This document shows positions 1 through 8,418 of a stretch of 16,214 nt of DNA, one piece after another (the stretch's first letter is position 1; every line of letters starts with the position of its first letter). A program made the position numbers and the translations under genes. Source of the stretch: Monoraphidium neglectum (taxonomy: Eukaryota; Chlorophyta; Chlorophyceae; Sphaeropleales; Selenastraceae); assembly GCF_000611645.1 (NCBI RefSeq), contig NW_014013470.1, forward strand, positions 18,017 through 34,230. The letters run 5' to 3'. A model generated the notes under the pieces. The model had not been told where the DNA came from and made no database searches. It saw nothing but the letters and a program-made list of their open reading frames with translations.

Positions 1-36
1 CCCCGCCCCCTTCCCGGACCCCGTGCCCCCCCCCAG

Positions 37-1181
37 AGACGGCCGCCATCGTGTCTCAGGCCACCGACCGCTCGCTGGTGCTCATAGACGAGCTGGGCAG
101 GGCAACATCCACTGCCGACGGCGTCGGCCTCGCCTGGGCGGTGCGCACCGCGAAAAGGCGCGCAGCTGCCGGCCAGCCGCCGGCGCTCGGGCCCCATCTG
201 CTCTGCTCTGCCTTCGAGTAGCGCCCTGTTTTGCGCCACGCACGGCTTGCAAAGACGCTTTCTTGTCCCCAGCTGCCTGGCCGCGCTGCTTCTGCACACG
301 CAGCAGCGCGGACGGGCCAACACCCCGCTCGAACGGCCTGACCCCCCAACCGCCCCAACTGCCCCAACCGCCCACACTGCTGCAACCGACCCAACCGCCC
401 GCTGATGGCCCGTCCAGGTGTGCGAGTATCTGCTGACCCTGGGCTGCCCCACGCTGCTGGCGACGCACTTCAGGCAGCTGGAGGAGCTCGCATCGCTGTA
501 CCCCAGCTGCAGGCTCTGGCGCATGCAGGCACGCCGCGGGGCTCGGCGAGCGAGCGGGTCCAAAAGCCCGCAGCGCCCCGCCGCAGTGTTTCGGGCGGGG
601 CGGTGGGGGGTGGGCTGTAAAATCTTGTCTGGTGATGCAAGGTTGCTTGCACTCAGACTCGTCGGGGATCGTGGGAGCAGCCGTCATGTGCTTTTGAGCC
701 CTCGGGGCTGCCGCCCGCCTGCTCAGCTGCCCCCGCAGCACTCCAGATCCCCCGTGGTGCAGGGCGCACGCCGCCCTACCCGTCCCCCACCCAAACTGCC
801 ACGCAGGTAGACGTTGCGGGGGACAGCCTGCACTACCGCTGGAGTATGGTTTCCGCCGACGACGCCGGCGGCGGCGGCGGCAGTGATAGCGACGCCGCGA
901 CGCACTACGGCATCGCGCTCGCGCGCGCGTTGGGGATGCCCGAGCCGCTGCTGCGGCGCGCGGCGGCCGTCTCAGGGATGCTCGAGTCGGAGAACCGCGC
1001 GCGCGCCGCGGCCGCAGAGGCGAGCGGTGCAGGCGAGGGTGAGGGCGTGCGAGGCAGCGGCGGCGCCGGCAAAGGCGGCGGCGCGCGTGCGCTCCGGCAG
1101 GTGTACTCGCTGGTGCACCGCCTGGGCTGCGTCGCGCGGCACGCGGCCGCGGCGGGGCGCGGCGGCGAGGGTCCTGGGCGT

Positions 1182-1212
<31 letters not shown>

Positions 1213-1316
1213 ACGCGGAAGGGGCGGCGGCGTTTGGCGAGGCGGCGGTGGCGGCGGCGCTGCCGCTGTTGCGGGAGCTCAAAGCTGAGGCGGAGCGGCT
1301 GTGCTTCGGCGAGTGA
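37..1316 (+). CDS. MSH4: MutS homologue 4 (meiotic recombination), C-terminal part, 5' partial
   Basis: Exons 37-140, 418-528 and 807-1316 encode the last ~241 residues; the gene begins left of the window. Exon 37-140 has the MutS ATPase Walker B region ([16 protein letters not shown]). GRATS, rather than GRGTS, is typical of MSH4. Exon 418-528 continues with [14 protein letters not shown], the conserved His switch region, and exon 807-1316 with the helix after the ATPase core ([17 protein letters not shown]). In other eukaryotes MSH4 pairs with MSH5 as a clamp on meiotic recombination intermediates and does not repair mismatches; I infer the same nuclear role here. The intron at 141-417 is ordinary GT-AG. 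The intron at 529-806 needs a GC donor (CAG|GCACGC), because only that joins RLWRMQ to [12 protein letters not shown] in frame. The C-terminus holds Gly/Ala/Arg/Glu-rich stretches unlike compact family members. MSH5 is less likely because its signature (DEFGKGT) is absent. Confidence 0.9.
344..397. repeat. 9-base tandem repeat in MSH4 intron
   Basis: Six adjacent 9-base units related to CCCCAACCG (344-352, 353-361, 362-370, 371-379, 380-388, 389-397). The first three differ at one base; the last three are more diverged. The array lies ~20 bases upstream of the splice acceptor at 416-417, so it supplies the C-rich pyrimidine tract of the intron. Confidence 0.7.
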
Positions 1317-2268
1317 TATAGAAGTTTTGGTGCGCTGTGCGTTTATGACATGTTTTGGGTACCCAGCAGTGAGGCCTCTGCAATGCTCGCGGCTCTGCAG
1401 GCCTGGTTGCCGTGAGTAGCCTAATATTACACGTTGAGGCGAGGCAGCAGGTTGGGCGCACCAATGCGCAGCGCTGAGTAGGCGCGACGTCATACAGTAC
1501 ACTGGGGGCGCCAGCAGCCAGCCGGCACCTGTCACAGGGGCTCGCACCCTCCTCCTCGCCTGGCAACATTGCCAGATTGAACGAGGATTCTGTTGGCATG
1601 ATAAGAACTACAGTTCCTTTTCCACGGCGATGCTATGGGAAAAACGGAGGCGCACGGGCCACCCGTGTGCTGTAGGTTTCTTCTCTGACCGCCAATGCCC
1701 TGTGCAAAAGCACGACTTTCGGCGCACCCATATGCTTGATACAAAGAGAGGCACCGCTGCGACATGCAGGAAAGAGGTAGCTCTCAAAAAGCGTCACGCA
1801 ACGTCAGCAGCAGCAAGCGCCAGATGCGACAAGGAAGAATCAGGCGAGCAGCGCGCACGAGCTCTGCGCTGCGCAGCCCCCGCGTTGCCGAAGCCGTGCA
1901 TGGTGAAGGCAAACGTGGCCGCCAACAAGTTGCGACAAGACGAGGTGCGTCGCGTGGGTCGCGACGGGTGTGCGTACAGTGCAGGCCGCGCCAAGGGGCC
2001 AGCGGCCAGCTGCCGCGCGGATGGTGGCGGCGGGCCCCACTGAGGTCGCAGCGCCTTGCGGCTGCGCGGCCTCCATGTTGGGCGGCAATTGAGGTGCAGT
2101 GCTACAATTTGGTGGTACAGGCGTTGTGCGACCCGAGGGCCGCCTCCCATCTGCGGCCAGGGGCCTGACTCGCGCCCCCTCACAGCACCTTTCGGGCCGG
2201 CAGCGAAGCCCCAGGAAACGCAGAAAACTCCCTGGCTTGGGCCGCGCCCCCGGCGACGCGCTGTCACA
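1317..2268. other. Convergent intergenic region, MSH4 / mTERF gene
   Basis: About 950 bases between the two stop codons of convergently transcribed genes, so it should contain both 3' untranslated regions. Open frames on both strands show no recognisable domain and no consistent splice partners. I saw no TGTAA polyadenylation signal of the usual green-algal type near either stop codon, no tRNA and no repeat of note. Confidence 0.5.
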
Positions 2269-2877
2269 TCACTCCGCGGCGGGCCCGCCGGCCTGCCCGC
2301 CGCGGTTGCTGCCCTCCTCATCCTCGTCGCTCTCCTCCGGCGCGGCCGCCGCCCCCGCCGCGGCCTCCGCCTCGGCCTGCATCTTGGCGGCCACGTACTT
2401 TCGGAGGCCGGTGGCAAAGGCTGGGGAGTAGTCGTAGGGGTACAGGTGCAGCACGGAGCCCACCTTCTTGCGCGGAACCTTGACATAACGCGTCAGCCAC
2501 TTCGTCACCTGCCCGGTGATGTTGTTAAGGGTGTGGTGCGAATGGGGTGGGGGGTGATGGTGAGCGAGGCGAGGTGCAGGGTGCAGAGGGGGGGCGGGAT
2601 GGCGGCGCCGCGCGCTGCGCGCGATTGCATGGTGGCCACGGCTGACACAGGGACCGTTGCCCTGCGTCATCGCGCTACGTTGACTACCTCGCCACCTGCG
2701 CGTGCTTTCGAGCCTCGGCATTCCAAGCCCAACGACCCCAGCACTCCTTTCCCTGTGACTGCCACCGCCGTGCGTGCTGCAGCAGCAGCAGCAGCAGCAG
2801 CAGCGGCAGCAGCAGCGGCGGCGGCGGCGGCGGCAGCAGCAGCAGCAGCGGCAGCAGCAGCAGCAGCAGCAGCAGCT

Positions 2878-2912
<35 letters not shown>

Positions 2913-3998
2913 TGCAGCAGCAGCAGCAGCAGCAGCAGCTGCAGCAGCAGCAGCAGCGCAGTGCGCTCACCAGCAATATGTGCGACCCCAGCACCTGGGG
3001 CCGCGCCATGACCAGCGCGGGCAGGTCCTCCTGTGCTACACCCAGGCTGCGCAGGAACGCCAGCTGCGGCTGCAGCCACGACTTAGCGCCGTAACCCAGC
3101 ACCTGGCGCGGCGTTTGCGAAGGTGGCCCGCGCGCTTTTGAGGCGGTGATGGAGGGCGGCATGCTCGCAGCGGCGCCGGCGGCTGCGACCCTGCGCCTGC
3201 GAATTCGGCGAAGCTGCTGCGGGACAGCCGGCGCATGCCGCAGGCCGCACCTGAGGGAAGCGCCGCACGACCTCGGCGCGCTGCTGCGGGTCCAGTCCGA
3301 GGCTTTCCGACAGGAACTGCAGGCTAGCCTCTGCCTTGGCTATGCAATATGTGGGCATCTGAGGGGTGGGGGCGCGTGTTGATGATGGTGCGTTCAAATA
3401 GGGCTTGCTGGCACCACTGTATGGGTGTGATCACATGCGCCGGTGTGCTGCTGCGCTCGGCGATGCGCACAGCAGCCGCAGTCCGCATGCGCAGCGTCTT
3501 GAGGCAGCTGCTTGCGTGGCGCGTCGATTCACCTGCGGGCATTTCAAGAGCAGCTGCTCCAGCTGCTGCGGCTCGCTGAACCCTTCGAGGGCCAGCAGCC
3601 GCAACAACGGCTCAACGCGGTCCGCAGTTGAGCTGCTCAGCAGCTCGGGACAACGGGTGATGGCGCTCTGCAGTGCGCGGGACCGAAGGCGGGAGCGACG
3701 CGGATCATCGAGTGGGCGGCACTGCCTAAGCAACACAGCGCAGCAGAAAATCGATTATATGTGTGTGTCTGCTGTCAAAAACGCATTTTGCCCACCCTAA
3801 AGCAGTACGACAAGTAAGAGACCCCTCACGCACCTGCAGCGCGCTTTGCGCAATCCCGTGCGCGGCGAGGAGGTCGGCGACCGAGGGCCGCTCAGCTGTC
3901 GGCAGCGCCGACGGGCGCACGACTGCGGGACAGCTAATAAGTCTGTGGCGCGGTTGCACCGGCCAGGTCGCTCTCGTGCTGCGTGTGCCAAGCAACAT
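2269..3998 (-). CDS. mTERF-family organellar nucleic-acid-binding protein
   Basis: Five exons on the minus strand: 3998-3834, 3721-3533, 3358-3251, 3102-2971 and 2508-2269, giving 277 residues. The ATG at 3998 follows an in-frame TAG in the same exon. Residues 1-30 are Arg/Ser/Thr-rich with no acidic residue, which suits organelle import. The body shows repeated mTERF motifs: helix pairs ending in a proline before a hydrophobic stretch (ITRCPELLSS, LLLKCPQ, VVRRFPQ, VMARPQVLGSHI), with LGY and RSLGV between. mTERF proteins form helical superhelices that bind organellar DNA or RNA and affect transcription termination, splicing or ribosome assembly; the target here cannot be told. The tail (after about residue 235) is Ala/Glu/Asp/Gly-rich. 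All four introns are phase 0 and two donors fall directly after a PQ motif. The exon 4 donor at 2970 (CTG|GTGAGC) was preferred over one at 2994 (CAG|GTGCTG) because it is nearer consensus and keeps VLGSHI; both keep frame. At 277 residues it is short for the family. Confidence 0.85.
2776..2957. repeat. CAG/CTG trinucleotide repeat with CGG and CTG interruptions
   Basis: About 60 triplets of GC(A/G/T) in perfect 3-base register, mostly CAG on the plus strand. They are interrupted by a block of CGG around 2815-2834 and by single CTG units near 2876, 2912 and 2940. On the mTERF coding strand it is CTG-rich and lies inside intron 4 (2970-2509), starting about 13 bases from the 5' splice site. 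It is too regular to be chance and is a microsatellite likely to vary in length. The plus-strand frames through it read as poly-Ala, poly-Gln or poly-Ser but belong to no recognisable protein. Confidence 0.95.
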
Positions 3999-5122
3999 GA
4001 TGATGCCAAACCAACGACGTTTGATCTAAGAGCGCGGCCCACAGCAAGACAAAGAAAGGTCTTCCTTCTCTCTTCTGTGGGCCCGCGAGGCACTTCGACT
4101 CGATCGCTTTACACGCGTTGGTGACTGGGCACGCCTTCCGATTGAGGGCTTCTATGTCGGATATGTGATTTGTGAGTCCGTGTTTTCCTTTGAACTGCTT
4201 CCCTGGCTCGCCTACACCAAACAAGGTGCATGGCTGAAACATGAGCGGTCATGCCCCCATGGTCATGCTGCAGCTGGAGCGCACCTTGAGCGCTGCCTGA
4301 ACTCCGGTGCCGCACGTTTCTGCCGCAGTTCATGCATCTGAAGTTAAAAGATGCTCTGAATAAAGATGAACCATGGGTTGACCGCATCTGACGGATCAAG
4401 GTACACAGCATACATCCTATCAACGAGGATTGTCCAGCTGTTGATCGGCCGCACCCCCCCCCCCCACACAGCAACTATTGTGGGCGAGTGAGAGGTTGGA
4501 AGCGCTGAGCAGGTGTGCTGCCGTGGTAAGCTGTGCCCATAGCGTACCGCATGCGCAACGTAGCGCAACGTAGCGTTTGAAGGCTCAATATGAATGTTTT
4601 GACCACGGTCAAACGTATGTGCAACACTCCTGGATCGTGCGATTGGGCCAAGCCATGCAACCTTTGCAGAAGGCTACATGATTTCTACGGTTTCTTGATA
4701 GCTGGACCCATTCGTTGGATGACATGAGCTGTTTGGATGTAGCGTCCTGCCCCACGCTTCTACTGTACGCTCAACTGTGTGCGGGGGGTGCCAGGCCTGC
4801 ACGATTCCCGGGGTTGTCGGAGCCAGATCCACTTTGATCCAGAAGTTGAGGCACGTCGCATACTTGCAACCGCTGGAAGAAGGGCTGAGACAAACACACC
4901 AGACCACACGCAGGTGGCGAGTGACCAAAAACCAGCATTGGCGAGAGCATGCACATGAGCCCAAGTACAGCAAGTAACCAGCTCTAAGATCAATTGCGCC
5001 ATCTGTTCTGTCACTACCGTGTGTGCGGTGATCAGCTGGCATGGCACTTCGATTTCGCAAAATCGGCGCGCGGCAGTTTTAGCTACGGCGCGTATCCAAT
5101 AGCAAAATAGCACAGTAGCAAT
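3999..5122. promoter_or_regulatory. Divergent intergenic region, mTERF / deacetylase gene
   Basis: About 1.1 kb between two start codons facing apart, so it should contain both promoters and 5' untranslated regions. It holds a run of 12 C (4454-4465), a 10-base tandem (GCGCAACGTA, 2.3 copies, 4553-4575) and a small inverted repeat (CGATTT/AAATCG, about 5049-5064) some 60 bases before the deacetylase start. I saw no convincing TATA box, tRNA or coding exon. Confidence 0.45.
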
Positions 5123-7385
5123 ATGCGCGCGCCCATTGGCGCCGCCGCGCTTCGCCGCGCTGCGGCCTTCGGCCGTTTGCAGCAACATCAGCTACGCTCC
5201 CGCTGCGCCGCGGCCGCGCGGGCGGCCCCCGCGGCGCTGGCGCACCCTGTAGTGTACCACCCGGACTTCCAGCTGTCGCCGCTGCCAGACGGCCACCGCT
5301 TCCCGATGCCCAAGGACCACCTGCTGTACCTGCGGCTGCAAGAGCTCGGCCTCGCGGGCCGCACCTTCACGCCAGAGCCTCCTGATGTCGGGACGCTCTG
5401 CTTGGTGAAGGCGGGACCGCACAGCCGCGCAGGGTGGGGTGCACGTGCACAGCTGCATGACCCCTGTAGCCCGCGGCCGATGCTCAGCCCATTCAACTGT
5501 CAGACCAGCACGAAAACGGAGCCTGTCTACCGGTACTAGCGAAGCTGCGCCGTGCGGTAGCCGCGCGCTAATGCGCGTTCAAAATCGCCAACCGCAGGTC
5601 CACGATGAGGGCTACGTGCGGGCCTTCCTGGATGGCTCTATAGACCCCGCCCTCATGCGCCGCATCGGCCTGCCGTGGAGCCCCACGCTCGTGCGCCGCA
5701 CCCTAGTCGGCGCCGGCTCGGCGGTGCTGGCCGCGCGGCTCGCGCTTCAGCTGGGGGTGGCGGTGATGTGCAACGGCGGCACGCACCACGCGCATAGAGA
5801 CTACGGCGCTGGTGCGCAGCGCTCCCGGCTGGCAGCAATGATCAATGATCTTTTGACAGGGCTCGCATTGCTGCGCTGCCAACGAATATCCAACCCTAGG
5901 GCCATGTACCCTGTGGCACTGTGCAGTCTTGCAGCTTCCCGCCAGCTTCCGCCCAGCCAACGCTCTGCAACCCGTGCTGTGTCTGCCCCATCTCTTTCAA
6001 TCTGCAGGCTGGTGCATCTTCAACGACCAGGTGGGTTCCAAGTCGGTTGGGTGGCTTGCGGTGGTGTTGGTCTGGCCGCCCGCCCACTTCAGCCCCCTGC
6101 GCTCACCACTGCGGCAGAAGGGAATCGCCACCTGTGCCCACGCCACCCGCCGGCACAAACCCCTGTCCCACTGCCCAGGCGGTTGCAGCGCGTGCCGCCC
6201 AGCGGGACGCGGGCGTGGGGCGCTGCATGTTTGTCGACCTGGATGTCCACCAAGGGGACGGCACCGCCGCAATATTCGAGGGCGGTGAGCCCCGGCAATG
6301 CGCAGTGCGGTGCTGTGCTCTGCTGTATGCTGGGCGCGAGCTCGGCGCAGCTGGGTTCCGCAGCCACGGCGTGCGAATTCTGCCCGCGCGTACGCCGTCG
6401 CGTCTGCTGTCACAACATGCAATTGTCGCTCGCGCGCAACAGATCCATCTGTCTTCACCTTCTCTATGCACTGTAAGGACCAAGGTGAGGCGCCGCGCCG
6501 CTTTGCCGCCTGCCCAGCTGTCACAGAGCTCACAACAGCGAGCAGGCCGCTTGAAACTGTCTCTGCAAAGCCTGTGCAGGCCCGCAGCTGACGCCCTTAC
6601 GATACTCATGCAGGACAGGGCCAGCCTTTACACACAGACCCCATCACGCACTCTACTCCCGACTTTATGCGTGTCCGCAGGATTCCCTGCGCGGTTGCAA
6701 CAGAGCGACCTGGACATCGCCCTGCCAGCTGGCACGAGTGACCAGGAGTATCTTGGGGTGAGTGTGTGGGTGTGTGTTTGCATGATATGATGTGCTGTGC
6801 TCTGTGTGCGTGCTGCAGGCCTGAGAGTTTGCAACCGCACACAGTGTGTGCTTCCCGCTTCTCTTGTACGTCTGTTACATACAAAACCCTGAGCAGAACA
6901 ACATGCCTTGCACATCCACCTGAAGCCACACTCACATGTTTGACGTATGAGTGAACACAGTAGCCCTTCATCCTAGGCATACACGCAGTATCTCTCCCCC
7001 CTCACAACCGCGGGGCACGCACCAACGCCGGGCATTGCAGGCGCTCCGCGCCACGCTGCCGCGCCTGCTGGCAGAGCAGCAGCCTGGCCTCGTGCTGTAC
7101 AACGCGGGCGCTGACGTGGCGGCGGGCGACGCGCTGGGCAAGATGGCGCTCAGCGACGCCGGCATTGCTGCACGCGACCGTTACGTCATGGCCTGCTGCG
7201 CAGAGGCCGGGGTGCCCATTGCCGCGGCAATTGGGGGTGGCTATGCGGAGGACCACTCGAGCATTGTCGAGCGGCACGTGCAGCTGCACAGGGCGGCGGC
7301 GGAGCACTGGGGTGCCCTGGCGGCCGCAGCTGAGCGGCGGCGGGCGGCAGCGCAGCAGGCGCGGCGGCCGAGAGAGAAGCTGTAA
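5123..7385 (+). CDS. Histone deacetylase superfamily enzyme, bacterial/class IV-like
   Basis: Seven exons: 5123-5404, 5598-5811, 6008-6030, 6179-6284, 6443-6484, 6681-6757 and 7041-7385. They join to 362 residues with every phase consistent. The ATG at 5123 follows an in-frame TAG. Residues 1-40 are Ala/Arg-rich with no acidic residue, resembling an organelle transit peptide. The mature part starts VYHPDFQ..PLPDGHRFPM, as in bacterial-type deacetylases. Catalytic features are complete: tandem His in GGTHHAH (157/158), zinc ligands in DLDVHQGDGT (Asp195, His197) and NAGAD (Asp273), and the catalytic Tyr in GGGY (316). The family removes acetyl or acyl groups from lysine or small amines using zinc. 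The substrate is unknown, and organelle location (inferred) would argue against histones. The third exon is only 23 bases yet encodes the conserved WCIFNDQ. The stop codon lies inside TGTAA (7381-7385), the common algal poly(A) signal, though that position is probably coincidence. Confidence 0.93.
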
Positions 7386-8418
7386 ATCTACTTACATTCC
7401 CTTTGAGGACACAGCGCACATTACATGTCAAGACTCTCCGTCATGAACACATTGGGCAAGTGATGTTGTCGCCAACTGCAGGACAGTCACGCGCGTGTCA
7501 GGTGCAGCCGATTCATCGCGCACGCCGCAAGCTGCCACGGCGTACCACAAAAAGTCACACGCGAATCGTAATCCCCTCACCCACAGACCTCAGAAAAGGT
7601 CGGCCCCAAAGGACGAGATGCCCCTGCAAAAGCCCCTTGTGTGACCGGATAAAAGCGCCAACACTGCGTTTTACCCGAGACGGCTTGATGTTTGGGAAGA
7701 GCAGAGACCTGAATGCATGCCAGCGTTCAAGCGACTGCTTTGCAGCAGCCGTGAAGCATTGTCGGTGCCGGTTAGGCCCACCGACGCGCGCTCGACGTGA
7801 GTGCATCGACGGGCATCGGACGGCTGACCGACGCGCATGTCGGAAGCGATGCGCCCAGCAGCTGCGCGGCAGGATTTGCCACGTATTGCGGGCGTGCGCT
7901 CGGAATCCAAGGAATTGAAGGCTGGTGGGGTCCACCAGCACAGCGATCACGCAAGGGGCGTTGCATGCTGCGCGCACAGTGGTGCACAAACAACGGTTGG
8001 TGCCAGAGGGCCGCTCGCCGTCGGGGGCCCCAAGACAAAGGCAGTAGAAGAGCAGGAAAGGGAGGAGGCGATGTGGGCGATTACCCAAGGAATGCTCCGT
8101 CCGGGCGGCCCTGTGCTTTCACGCGTGCGCGGCAAGGCGGGCACGACGCCGCGGAGCTGGCGTGCGGGCCGGTGGCGGCATCCTCAGGGCACCCACGCAA
8201 GGCCACGGCGCGCGGCACGCGGGTCGCTGCACATCACAGAAGCGATTCTGTTGCAAAAGGCTTGTAGGTCGCTGCACTGCTGCAAACGCCACCCACCAAC
8301 ACTGCGGCCGACGACACGCAGTAGGCATAGACCACGGCGTAGGGGTTTATATGGCTGTCTAACATCCAGGCGCCAGGCGCTCTGCGCGACACCAGGGCGT
8401 CGCCCCTCCCTGGACAGC
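7386..8418. other. Convergent intergenic region, deacetylase / zinc-finger gene
   Basis: About 1 kb between two convergent stop codons. Open frames of up to 177 codons on the minus strand (8088-7555) and longer ones on the plus strand show no domain, low-complexity signature or splice partner, and long open frames are expected at this GC content. I saw no RNA gene or repeat. Confidence 0.45.

Noticed and set aside
846..1419. Arg-rich and Ser/Pro-rich open frames on both strands over the MSH4 last exon
   Set aside because: They are shadows of the Gly/Ala-coding GC repeats; only the frame from 807 joins to MSH4 motifs.
2776..2957. CRISPR-like array
   Set aside because: It is a pure trinucleotide microsatellite with no spacers, in a eukaryotic intron.
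2995..3000. Alternative donor CAG|GTGCTG for mTERF exon 4
   Set aside because: It keeps the frame but drops VLGSHI, which fits mTERF; the downstream donor GTGAGC at 2970 is closer to consensus.
2056..3141. Plus-strand open frame of 361 codons with a ~60-residue alanine run
   Set aside because: It is created by the GC-rich triplet repeat and lies antisense to the mTERF exons, whose conserved motifs and splice sites explain the region.
5049..5064. Terminator-like hairpin CGATTT/AAATCG
   Set aside because: Short stem with mixed surroundings, upstream of a eukaryotic gene; no reason to call a terminator.
7555..8088. Minus-strand open frame of 177 codons
   Set aside because: No domain, no splice partners, random composition; expected in GC-rich intergenic DNA.
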